Below, in pieces: positions 7,932 through 14,223 of a stretch of 15,197 nucleotides of DNA. The stretch is from an uncultured Oscillospiraceae bacterium (GTDB lineage: Bacteria > Bacillota > Clostridia > Oscillospirales > Oscillospiraceae). The notes under the pieces were generated by a model. It was not told the origin of the DNA. It did not search any database and saw only the letters and a program-made list of their open reading frames with translations. Position 1 is the first letter of the stretch. Each line of letters opens with the position of its first letter. The stretch is from contig CAJOCV010000019.1 of the NCBI GenBank assembly GCA_905233785.1, forward strand, positions 1 through 15,197. Reading direction: 5' to 3'. The translations under genes were made by a program, and so were the position numbers.

Positions 7932-9020
7932 ATTTGCCTGGCGATAATATGATCGGGCTATCGTCTGTGCGAAAGGAAAGGTGCGGGAATTCAGAGCGGC
8001 GTTCTAGTCGGCAATGAGTATCCTTGCTTAAAAAGGTTTTTGGGCTCGGTTCAGCTGCTGGAAGACTTAAAAATAATCTTTGCAGCACTAAGAAAAACTG
8101 CTGGAAAAAGTAAATACAAACGAAGGGGACTAAGAAAAAACGCATTTTTTGATGTGCAGAATTTTTGAGCGAGACAGCTTGCAAAACCCCTGGCTAGCCG
8201 GGCGTTTGCAGAGAAGCGCGGCTGTTCTAACCGGATGAGGTATAGGGGCAATGGTAAGCCGAGCGGCAAGAGAGAGGGGCTTCGAACGAATGGTGAAGAC
8301 GACGACACACAGAACATCGGACGAGTACTCGCATGAGATGGTGAACCCTGATCCGATGTCGGCGACCTTCGAGAAGAAGCGTGTTCCATGGACTTGCTCC
8401 TGCGCCGTCACCGGTCTGCATTTGCGAGACGGTTTTTCTCGTGTAAAAGCGATGGTACGGGAACGATTGGGGATTCTATCCCGGCGATCATAGCGTTTTG
8501 ACGTTCCGGACGGAAGCGCTTTTTCAAATTCCCCTTGCCGGCGGTGAAAGCAATAAAAATGATCACACGAAATAAGATATACATAACCGCCGGCATGAGT
8601 GTAGATAGCATACTTCTTGCAGAAGGAATCGCCGTGGCTTGTTTTCTGAAAACGATTTCCTCCATCTGGCAGAAAATCTTTTCTCTTATGCAGCATACTG
8701 AAAAGCGCGAGACCAAATGAAAAACGCCTCGTCGTTAAGGCTGATGTTGATCGCATTTTAGGCATAGAGAAAGACAAAACAGAAGAAAAAGATGCTCTTT
8801 CCGTAACTCGGACTTAACACAAAAGCGCTTTATAGAAATGTGCAACCATTGAAGAGATCCAGCGTTCTGGGGGGATTTGGAGAACTTTTTCCAACAAGCA
8901 ACATAACAATCCGGTTTAGCGCCGAATTGCTCATGTTGGCATCTTTAAGCCATCAGATGCCCTGTATGCCGAATGATATCACGTATTATTTGTACCGGTT
9001 TTCAACAATCCAATAAACTA
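7932..9020. other. About 1.1 kb without a supported gene; scattered coding remnants
   Basis: No frame here gives a convincing protein. The longest frame (- strand, 8130-8777) is rich in Cys, Arg and Ser without motifs. From about 8650 onward, short stretches in different + frames look protein-like but are broken. Bases 8650-8817 encode a 55-residue stretch without a start, ending in an acidic tail (ADVDRILGIEKDKTEEKDA). Bases about 8848-8935 give ATIEEIQRSGGIWRTF, and about 8880-9015 give FSAELLMLASLSHQMP. This pattern suggests a decayed gene with several indels. Bases 8176-8193 (AGCTTGCAAAACCCCTGG) nearly repeat 13280-13298. Confidence 0.5.
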
Positions 9021-9143
9021 ATGCAAATTTTAGATATTAGAGATCCTCTGGCGCACGATCATTATGTAACGCCGGAAGAGATGGCGGCGTGCCATCTATA
9101 TTGTGAGGAACTGCTAAGGATGGAAATGCATTTAGACGTATAG
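9021..9143 (+). CDS. Small ORF of 40 codons, possibly the remnant 3' end of a decayed gene
   Basis: A 40-residue frame starts at an ATG and ends at TAG (9141-9143), 26 bases before a terminator-like hairpin. The product has a natural-looking acidic helical composition (for example YVTPEEMAA and YCEELLRMEM). The frame stays open upstream to about 8955, with another ATG at 8973. No clear ribosome binding site precedes either start. I do not recognise the family. Because broken protein-like frames lie directly upstream, it may be the tail of a pseudogene rather than an independent small protein. Confidence 0.3.
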   Translation: MQILDIRDPLAHDHYVTPEEMAACHLYCEELLRMEMHLDV

Positions 9144-9169
9144 ACTTTTTGTTCCGATAAACATAAGAC

Positions 9170-9206
9170 CACCATGGTTTTGAACCGAACCATGGTGTGT
9201 TTTGTT
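9170..9206 (+). terminator. Terminator-like hairpin
   Basis: CACCATGGTT (9170-9179) pairs with AACCATGGTG (9188-9197) as a perfect 10-base stem with an 8-base loop. It is followed by the T-rich TGTTTTGTT, just after the 40-codon frame. It supports the idea that a gene once ended here. Confidence 0.6.
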
Positions 9207-9696
9207 AGCGTTCGGCAGAAATGACCTTTTGCTCGAACGGGTGTACTACAACTGCGTCGTCGCCTAAGCGACGCGGCAGAGGTGATCTTGGTATGCACAT
9301 CGACGTGAACTATAGCGGCACCCACGCCGTTGGTAGCGTAACCCGTTGACAGCGGTGGCGCGATCAGATCGCGCATTTCAATCTTCCTGCCTGCAGAATG
9401 AACATACTGCAATCGGCGGAGGGCGGCGGCCGCTGATGCGGTGGCCAACGGCCGCCCGGCGGTGCCAGCGGCCGGATGCAAAACATTATTCCACGGTGCT
9501 CTTGACATGAGCCTCCATCGCGCATGATTTCTTTGGCAAACGCGGCAGGACAGCGCCTTTCGGCCTGTTTGCCATGGCAAATAGCCTATCATGCGCTACT
9601 CATGTAAAGAGCCTTTCGCGGCATAAGGTTTTGTGAAGTAAGGGTGGCCGCTGACACCGCATCGCGGCCGTTTAGCTCCGCATCAGCGGCCGTTGA
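9207..9696. other. Non-coding stretch with palindromes and repeated GGCCG motifs
   Basis: No supported gene is seen. It holds the palindrome GCGCGATCAGATCGCGC (9358-9374), a small hairpin with GTCGC/GCGAC arms near 9264-9277, and several copies of a GGCCG-containing motif between 9420 and 9692. A 15-base segment CCGCATCAGCGGCCG at 9677-9691 is the reverse complement of part of 9427-9442. The 176-codon - strand frame across 9062-9592 shows no motif or plausible composition. Confidence 0.5.
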
Positions 9697-10231
9697 CTAC
9701 CGCAATATGCACATACATTTAATAGCGCGAAAAGAATATGTGTATGCATCACAGAATGTGTGTATATACATATTCTTCAGTCGCTTCCGCGCTCCAGACG
9801 CTGGGGACGTGCGATGCTGTTGACCGATTTGCAGGCCATGCCTTGCACCCCTCCTGCCGCCGCTCTCTTTCAAATTCGCGTGCTCTCCCTGAGGCCTTTT
9901 TTCCCGATCCTCCCGCATAGCCGGCTCATACAGCACCTCGTCCTGATGCGCCTCGGCAGTCGGCAGGACGAGCAGCACCAGCAGCAAGAGCCTGGACAAG
10001 CCGAACGCGAGGCAGGCGACCGTTTTCCGGGGAAACAAACGGGAGCAATAGCAGCCCGAGCGCGAACAAAGCCCCAATCCATTTCGGCAGGATCACTCTC
10101 GACTCCAACATATTCAGCTTGTGCTTGAAGCGGGGCTGCTCAGGGGATGGCGTGTTTTGCGGCGTTGCGTATGGCTCTTTTTTGCCGGTTGTCGCCGAGG
10201 ATCGTGTTTGCCGGGGGCGGGATCGCGTCAT
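9697..10231 (-). pseudogene. Small membrane protein, apparently frameshifted, coupled to acylphosphatase
   Basis: The gene starts with the ATG at 10231, which overlaps the acylphosphatase stop codon as ATGA. This is typical of translational coupling. The first frame (10231 to about 10030) gives a polar N-terminus and then a membrane segment, PKWIGALFALGLLLLPFV. After a run TTTCCCCGG near 10028-10034 the protein-like signal moves to the next frame: LAFGLSRLLLLVLLVLP, then AHQDEVLYEPAMREDREK, with strongly GC-biased third positions, running to the TAG at 9697. Moving between the frames requires skipping one base, which is most simply explained by one extra C in the C4 run. The complete product would have two membrane segments and a charged tail. 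The last 26 or so residues lie in an AT-rich palindromic stretch and may not be native. I do not recognise the family. A sequencing error cannot be excluded. Confidence 0.55.
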
Positions 10232-10494
10232 TCGCAGAGGAAACTGTGCTCCGCTTCGACGACGGGCAGCGTCCGACTGTTCATGTTCTCGATGCGGACA
10301 TAGGAACCGCGCTCAATGGCAAGGATCACGGAATCGATGGCCTCCTCCGTGCCTTGTATCTCCATGGTCACGGAGCCGTCCCACTCATTCCTGACCCAAC
10401 CGGTGCAGCCATACAGCCCGGCCGCATGCAGCGCCCGATAGCGAAAGCCAACTCCCTGCACCCAGCCATAGAATAAAATGCGTCTACGGATCAT
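10228..10494 (-). CDS. acyP: Acylphosphatase
   Basis: 88 residues, normal for the family. It hydrolyses the carboxyl-phosphate bond of acylphosphates such as acetyl phosphate or 1,3-bisphosphoglycerate in the cytoplasm. The signature is complete: GWVQGVGFRYR with the phosphate-binding loop and catalytic Arg18, then GWVRNEWDGSV with catalytic Asn36. The ATG at 10494 is preferred; a GTG directly before it (10497) would add one residue. AGGTG lies about 6 bases upstream. It has its own promoter at 10568-10596, and its TGA overlaps the start of the downstream membrane-protein gene. Confidence 0.95.
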   Translation of the reverse strand: MIRRRILFYGWVQGVGFRYRALHAAGLYGCTGWVRNEWDGSVTMEIQGTEEAIDSVILAIERGSYVRIENMNSRTLPVVEAEHSFLCE

Positions 10495-10567
10495 CACAGC
10501 ACCTGAATAATTAAAACCGTGTCGTCAGAGGTAAATGACGAGAACAGTCCAAGAGTTTTCTTTCACA

Positions 10568-10596
10568 AGTATATACCGTCCCGCCCCGTGAAGCAA
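10568..10596 (-). promoter_or_regulatory. Promoter of the acylphosphatase gene
   Basis: On the - strand, TTGCTT (10596-10591) and TATACT (10573-10568) are separated by 17 bases. Transcription would start near 10561, leaving a leader of about 65 bases before the acyP start. Confidence 0.6.
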
Positions 10597-10802
10597 TCTC
10601 GCGGAGCGCGAAATATGCGAGGAGAGCATGAGAAACCGCATACCCCACGGTTTTTCAGACGTTCCAAACGGTAGAAAAAGGCGGCTCGATATGATATAGT
10701 TGATAAAAAAGTGCCTTGAGCGGCAACACTTTCGGGAGAGTTCTCGTTTTATAAGTAGCGGGGAAGCTACGGCAAGGAACAGTAATAATGGAGGGAAGGA
10801 TA
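10597..10802. other. Intergenic region upstream of the KAP NTPase gene
   Basis: No gene is seen. It is AT-rich near 10685-10712 (TATGAT and TATAGT are possible -10 boxes, but no good -35 is visible). It contains a small hairpin GTAGC-GGGGAA-GCTAC at about 10757-10772 in the presumed leader, and ends in the ribosome binding site GGAGGGAAGG at 10790-10799. Confidence 0.4.
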
Positions 10803-12224
10803 ATGGATATTGTTATTCCAACGATAGAAGAATCGCAAGAGAAATCGAAGATCGTGGATCTTCTTGATCGTCAAGGATTCGTAGAGCGCATGCTGACGAT
10901 TGCAGAAACCTTGTCTGACAACAGGAAAAACGCCTGTTACGCAATCAATGGCAACTGGGGTGTCGGAAAAACCTTCGTTCTTGATATGTTTGAAGAACAA
11001 GCCAAAGTCATCGGGAAAGAAGGTGAAATAGAGGATCGATATTTATTATTTCGCTACAACTGCTGGGAATATGACTTCTACGAGGAGCCTTTGGTGGCTA
11101 TCGTGGCTTCTATCCTTGACCAAATTAACAAGAGCGTTGATCTGTTGCCTGATGAATTGAAAACGAAAATAGTTGCGATTTTGAAGGTGATCGGAAAGGG
11201 ACTGGTCAAAAAAGCGGTTCAGCTTGTTGAAGAAAGAGCAGGAATAAACCTCGAAAAAGTTGTTGAGACAATCAAAGAAGGCGGTGAAGCAGCCGAAAAG
11301 AAAATCAGAGAATCACACGAATATGACCGGTATTTTGATTTTAAAGAGCACCTGAAATCGCTTCGGGAAACGGTAACGTCTTTGGCCGAAAAACAGACAG
11401 TTATTTTTGTTGTAGACGAGCTCGACCGCTGCCTGCCGAAATATACGATAAAGGTGCTGGAGCGCTTGCATCACTTGTTTGAGGGAATCCCAAATGTTCA
11501 GGTTATACTTACTATTGACCTTGGGCAGTTAGAACATATCGTGAGGCAGATCTACGGTGAACAAGTAGATGCAACAAGCTATCTGCGTAAGTTTATCCAG
11601 TTCGAGCTAAGGCTTGAGGCCGGAACGATCAATGATGGTTTTGATGAGAGGTTTGCGAACTATACGCAGCACTTCAAATTACAATCTGCAACAACGAACG
11701 AACAGGACGTTATAGAATTCCGAAGATGTATCTTTGACGGAATAAACATGCGTAGCAGGATCTCTATCATAAACAAATGCGAATTGATACATAAGTTCTT
11801 GGCGAAGGACGAAGTTGTTGATTCGGGGTATATGTGTCTTGAAATCCTTCTGGTTTTACTAAATGATTGCGAAATTGACATTTCGCGGGCGGAACAGCGA
11901 TTCTCTATTTCTTCTGTCTTCAATCCAGCGATCTTTAATAGAACAATTCCAAACGGTTTATGTCTGCTATCAGATAAGTATAAGAGCAATCAGGTGTCAG
12001 ATACAAGTTCACAAAATTATTATCAGAGTGTCTATAACAGTTTCATGGAAAAGCAAATCAGTTACGTAAATGCGGGCTGCCTATTTGGGAAACTCCTTTG
12101 CGCCTATCGTGCAATACTAGGTTTTGAAAAAGATGAATATCAGTATGCACATGATCAGCGCGAGTTTTTGGAATTCATCAAAACCGGAAAGCAATGCTGG
12201 TCTTTTTTGCAGAGTATAAAGTAA
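10803..12224 (+). CDS. KAP-family P-loop NTPase
   Basis: 473 residues from the ATG at 10803, chosen because GGAGGGAAGG sits just upstream. An in-frame ATG at 10788 would place that site inside the gene. Motifs are those of KAP ATPases: Walker A GNWGVGKT (G50-T57), the YNCWEYD segment (N86, W88), Walker B FVVDELDRC (D205, E206, D208, R209) and YLRKFIQFEL after it. The insert between the Walker motifs (about 110-185) is charged and helical with no membrane segment, unlike membrane-anchored KAP proteins, so a soluble protein is expected. Family members include F-plasmid PifA, which blocks phage T7, so a defence role is possible but not shown. The gene is clearly more AT-rich than its neighbours, which suggests recent transfer. 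No partner gene sits directly beside it; pcp follows 74 bases later. Confidence 0.92.
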   Translation: MDIVIPTIEESQEKSKIVDLLDRQGFVERMLTIAETLSDNRKNACYAINGNWGVGKTFVLDMFEEQAKVIGKEGEIEDRYLLFRYNCWEYDFYEEPLVAIVASILDQINKSVDLLPDELKTKIVAILKVIGKGLVKKAVQLVEERAGINLEKVVETIKEGGEAAEKKIRESHEYDRYFDFKEHLKSLRETVTSLAEKQTVIFVVDELDRCLPKYTIKVLERLHHLFEGIPNVQVILTIDLGQLEHIVRQIYGEQVDATSYLRKFIQFELRLEAGTINDGFDERFANYTQHFKLQSATTNEQDVIEFRRCIFDGINMRSRISIINKCELIHKFLAKDEVVDSGYMCLEILLVLLNDCEIDISRAEQRFSISSVFNPAIFNRTIPNGLCLLSDKYKSNQVSDTSSQNYYQSVYNSFMEKQISYVNAGCLFGKLLCAYRAILGFEKDEYQYAHDQREFLEFIKTGKQCWSFLQSIK

Positions 12225-12298
12225 TATCACAGACGCAACGAAGAGCTTCATATGCCCGGGGAAGTACGTGAGATAACACGAGAGGACGGAGAATTGGG

Positions 12299-12886
12299 AT
12301 GAAGCTGCTGATGACAGCCTTTGACGCCTTTGGCGATGACGAGGACAATATTTCACAGACTGTGCTAGAGGCGCTGCCGGAGCATGTGGGGGAGTATGAT
12401 GCATGCAAGCAGCTGCTCCCGACGGTCTTTGGCCTTGCGGCGGAGCGGGCGGTCGCCGCGGCCGAGGCGCTGCAGCCCGACGCGATCGTCTGCCTCGGAC
12501 AGGCCGCCGGACGGCATGCGGTCATGCCCGAACGCCTCGCCGTCAACCGCATGGACGCTTCCCAGCCAGACAACGCGGGGTATCAGCCCTGCGGCGAAGC
12601 CATCGAGCCGGGCGGCCCCGGAGTATGTTTTTCCACGCTGCCGAACGAGGCGCTGGTGAATGCGATCCGCGCGGAGGGCGTTCCTGCCGCTCTCTCTGAC
12701 TCGGCCGGCACCTTCGTGTGCAACAGCCTGCTGTATGCCATGCTGCGCTGGGCTGCGCGGCAGGGGAAAGCGATCCCCTGCGGCTTCGTGCACCTGCCCC
12801 GCCCGGATGAAGCCTTGAACGCGGAAGCCATCGCCCGCGCCGTCACCGCCGCCCTGCGTACCGTAACACGAGGAAAGCGGGAATGA
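12299..12886 (+). CDS. pcp: Pyroglutamyl-peptidase I (pyrrolidone-carboxylate peptidase)
   Basis: 195 residues, slightly shorter than the usual 200-215. This cytoplasmic cysteine peptidase removes N-terminal pyroglutamate from peptides. The catalytic triad is in place: E78 in MPERLAVN, C141 in AGTFVCNSLLY and H165 in GFVHLP. The N-terminal loop reads AFDAFGDDEDN instead of the usual GFDPFGG, so the substrate-side loop differs from the standard form. GAGGACGGA about 8 bases before the ATG is the ribosome binding site. The gene is GC-rich, in contrast to the KAP gene upstream, and ends before a strong bidirectional terminator. It is probably a chromosomal housekeeping gene beside the acquired one. 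Confidence 0.95.
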   Translation: MKLLMTAFDAFGDDEDNISQTVLEALPEHVGEYDACKQLLPTVFGLAAERAVAAAEALQPDAIVCLGQAAGRHAVMPERLAVNRMDASQPDNAGYQPCGEAIEPGGPGVCFSTLPNEALVNAIRAEGVPAALSDSAGTFVCNSLLYAMLRWAARQGKAIPCGFVHLPRPDEALNAEAIARAVTAALRTVTRGKRE

Positions 12887-12934
12887 AGCCGTAAACAAGC
12901 TGCCCCCCCGCGGCGGTAAATCGCAGGCACAGAA

Positions 12935-12982
12935 AAAACTGTGGGGCGAAATCGTGAAAACACGACTTCACCCCACAGTTTT
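12935..12982. terminator. Bidirectional rho-independent terminator
   Basis: Two 22-base arms (12935-12956 and 12961-12982) match at 20 positions around an AAAA loop. The core is CTGTGGGG/CCCCACAG. The arms begin with A and end with T (AAAAAACTG and CAGTTTTG), giving T-runs on both strands. It sits 48 bases after pcp and before the convergent ribbon-helix-helix gene. Confidence 0.88.
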
Positions 12983-13113
12983 GCGGTATTGCAGACCAAC
13001 TCGCGCGGCCAGGGGACACAAGCCCCTTCCCTCTTGGTATGTCACGCTTTCTCCGTTTTTCACAGCGGACGTGAGGAATGCGGTGAGAAACGGCGGCCGC
13101 TCAGAGGCGCGGA

Positions 13114-13374
13114 TCATTGTATATCCTGTCCGGCTTCCTGTTCCAGACGGGCGCGGATCGCGGCCTTGATGAAGCCGTTCACAGACTCGCCCTTCGCCTG
13201 CGCGGCGGCGAGGAGCTCCTGATACATCTCAATCTGAACATCAAGCGGTATGCGCTTGATGTTCTTTTCTTGGCGCTTTAGCTTGACAAAACCCCTGGTT
13301 CTACCAGGGGTGGATAAAAAAGCCTTGGCAAATAATAAAGCCTTCAAGTTTCTGAGCTGATGGTTTGCCGACAC
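13114..13374 (-). CDS. Ribbon-helix-helix (Arc/CopG-like) DNA-binding protein
   Basis: The frame from a GTG at 13374 gives 86 residues. Residues about 37-83 form the recognisable core: KNIKRIPLDVQIEMYQELL, AAAQAKGESVNGFIKAAI and a charged helix. This matches small ribbon-helix-helix regulators of conjugative or other mobile elements, with a beta strand followed by two helices. The first 35 or so residues are read through a hairpin element (the stem at 13291-13311 and its flank) and do not look native. No ATG start lies between that hairpin and the core, so the true start is uncertain; the N-terminus may have been replaced by insertion of the element. Likely role: repression or relaxosome-type DNA binding. 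Confidence 0.7.
   Translation of the reverse strand: MSANHQLRNLKALLFAKAFLSTPGRTRGFVKLKRQEKNIKRIPLDVQIEMYQELLAAAQAKGESVNGFIKAAIRARLEQEAGQDIQ
13291..13311 (-). terminator. Terminator-like hairpin at the edge of the multi-hairpin element
   Basis: A perfect 9-base stem, ACCCCTGGT/ACCAGGGGT, has a 3-base loop. On the - strand it is followed by TTTTG. It lies directly before the ribbon-helix-helix core, inside the nominal reading frame, so it could attenuate transcription into that gene or mark the end of the inserted element. Confidence 0.5.
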
Positions 13375-13408
13375 ATCAACAGATTACAAGAAGGCTTTAT
13401 ATGGGACA

Positions 13409-13438
13409 AATATAGCACTACAATCCTGCACTATGCAA
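13409..13438 (-). promoter_or_regulatory. Possible promoter inside the multi-hairpin element
   Basis: On the - strand, TTGCAT (13438-13433) and TATATT (13414-13409) are 18 bases apart. A transcript starting near 13402 would begin with the long stem ATAAAGCCTTC and run through the terminator-like hairpin toward the ribbon-helix-helix gene. Confidence 0.45.
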
Positions 13439-13555
13439 GATAGAAAGGTATGACCTGTTTACAGGTTGCAGCGCTATCGATGCAATGCTATTGTTCAGCG
13501 CCCCCTTGGGGGTTAGCAAGCAATGACCCTTATAGGGTCTGAGCAAACCACCAGC

Positions 13556-13690
13556 TCACTGGTGGTTATGATTCCGCGCCTCCTCAAGCGCCTCCCGGAT
13601 AACTCTCCGGACTTCCTCCGAAGAAACGCCGTCCCTTTCCGCGACGGTTTCTATTGCTTTTCTTGCGTACAGCATTCCATTTTCCATCAT
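13556..13690 (-). CDS. Small helical protein of unknown function (44 aa)
   Basis: 44 residues. The ATG at 13690 is followed by a second ATG at 13687, and GAAAGGA lies about 10 bases upstream of the first. The product reads as one or two amphipathic helices (AIETVAERDGVSSEEVRRVI, then REALEEARNHNHQ). It has the look of the short GVSxEEVRR helical proteins common near clostridial mobile-element regulators. The stop codon lies within the loop of the hairpin at 13546-13567, so translation end and hairpin formation are linked. A promoter with TATAAT and an operator-like palindrome precede it. A longer frame that continues upstream to 14104 overlaps the XRE gene and is not credible. Function is unknown. 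Confidence 0.65.
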   Translation of the reverse strand: MMENGMLYARKAIETVAERDGVSSEEVRRVIREALEEARNHNHQ

Positions 13691-13716
13691 AACACAGCGA
13701 TCCTTTCGTTCAATAT

Positions 13717-13748
13717 AACGGTTATACCGTTCAACTGAACAGATTATA
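13717..13748 (-). promoter_or_regulatory. -10 box and operator-like palindromes before the 44-aa gene
   Basis: On the - strand a perfect TATAAT (13748-13743) has no clear -35. Just downstream are two inverted repeats: GTTCA-AC-TGAAC at 13729-13740 and AACGGT-TAT-ACCGTT at 13717-13731. Their position between the -10 box and the ribosome binding site suits a repressor operator. Confidence 0.5.
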
Positions 13749-13803
13749 GCCCATGTTGCATGTCGAATGCTGTCAGATCCTATCGCGCAGGAGAAAAAAA
13801 TAC

Positions 13804-13833
13804 AAAAAAGCGGAGCCGTTCCCAGCTCCGCTT
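13804..13833 (-). terminator. Rho-independent terminator of the XRE regulator gene
   Basis: On the - strand AAGCGGAGC and GCTCCGCTT form a 9-base stem with an 8-base loop, followed by TTTTTTG. It begins just after the XRE stop codon at 13840. Confidence 0.85.
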
Positions 13834-13839
13834 GATGGA

Positions 13840-14148
13840 TCACAGATTCTTGATCGATGACAAGATGTCTTTTGCCGCAGTCTGCTGCCTGGGCGTCATG
13901 CTCATCCAAAGGCTCACGATCTCTTTCAGCTCCGGCGTCAGCTCGATCGTTTCGCCTTCGGAGAAGAACTGCGCAAGCGTGATGCCCAGCCCCTGACACA
14001 TGATTTCCAAAGTTCCGATCGTCGGCACTGTGTTGCGCCTGAAGATGTTCCCAATCGTCGCCTCCGGCAGGCCACATTCCTTTGCGAAGCGGTAGGTCGA
14101 CCATGCTCTTTCGTCCATCATCTGCCGCAGCTTACCGATCACATCCAT
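13840..14148 (-). CDS. XRE-family helix-turn-helix transcriptional regulator
   Basis: 102 residues. Residues about 1-62 form a Cro/C1-type five-helix DNA-binding domain: YRFAKECGLPEATIGNIFRR holds the helix-turn-helix, followed by TIGTLEIMCQGLGITLAQFF. The C-terminal 35 residues (ELTPELKEIVSLWMSMTPRQ) form a short helical tail, as in repressors of integrative elements. AGGCGGTGATGAA before the ATG supplies the ribosome binding site. Two palindromes with the half-site CTGAAA lie just upstream (14162-14187 and 14224-14235), so autorepression and control of the rightward promoter are likely. A terminator follows directly. Confidence 0.92.
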   Translation of the reverse strand: MDVIGKLRQMMDERAWSTYRFAKECGLPEATIGNIFRRNTVPTIGTLEIMCQGLGITLAQFFSEGETIELTPELKEIVSLWMSMTPRQQTAAKDILSSIKNL

Positions 14149-14161
14149 TTCATCACCGCCT

Positions 14162-14187
14162 ATCTGAAAGAATTGTACCTTTCAGAT
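14162..14187. promoter_or_regulatory. Probable operator of the XRE regulator
   Basis: ATCTGAAAG and CTTTCAGAT form perfect 9-base inverted arms around AATTGTAC. The palindrome lies 14 bases upstream of the XRE start and overlaps the -35 box of the rightward promoter and a TACAAT -10 candidate for the leftward one. Binding would block both directions. Confidence 0.75.
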
Positions 14188-14202
14188 GGGGTGTCGTATA
14201 CT
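14173..14202 (+). promoter_or_regulatory. Rightward promoter, probably for the DUF805 operon
   Basis: TTGTAC (14173-14178) and TATACT (14197-14202) are 18 bases apart. The -35 box lies inside the XRE operator palindrome. A leader of about 180 bases without a supported gene precedes the DUF805 start. Confidence 0.6.
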
Positions 14203-14223
14203 TTAGATATGTTGCTAATTATA

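Larger units (their letters stand above)
13285..13567 (-). ncRNA. Multi-hairpin element: candidate structured RNA or palindromic mobile element
   Basis: A dense row of hairpins fills this non-coding stretch. In + coordinates they are 13291-13311 (ACCCCTGGT/ACCAGGGGT), 13335-13400 (ATAAAGCCTTC/GAAGGCTTTAT), 13453-13466 (ACCTGT/ACAGGT), 13467-13486 (TTGCA/TGCAA), 13501-13512 (CCCCC/GGGGG), 13525-13539 (GACCCT/AGGGTC) and 13546-13567 (AACCACCAG/CTGGTGGTT). Read on the - strand the row begins after a small gene and ends in a terminator-like stem plus TTTTG. The layout resembles ends of IS200/IS605-type palindrome-bounded elements or a large structured RNA. No transposase is present. Both strand and function are inferred. 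Confidence 0.5.

Noticed and set aside
8251..8493. 80-codon + strand frame in the gene-poor stretch
   Set aside because: Some segments look plausible, but there is no ribosome binding site, no known motif, and it competes with equally long frames on the other strand. Evidence is too weak to call.
8130..8777. 215-codon - strand frame
   Set aside because: Composition is unnatural (many Cys, Arg, Ser, His), there is no recognisable motif or ribosome binding site, and it overlaps protein-like remnants on the other strand.
9062..9592. 176-codon - strand frame
   Set aside because: It runs through the terminator hairpin and GC-rich palindromes and has no motif or plausible start signal.
10025..10040. 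Programmed ribosomal frameshift in the gene downstream of acyP
   Set aside because: The local sequence does not form a standard -1 slippery heptamer in the reading frame, and the needed shift is +1 without a clear slip-prone codon pair. A simple indel is more likely.
13691..14104. Long - strand frame joining the XRE region to the 44-aa gene
   Set aside because: It overlaps the XRE gene in another frame and crosses its terminator; only the last 44 residues look native and they have their own ribosome binding site.
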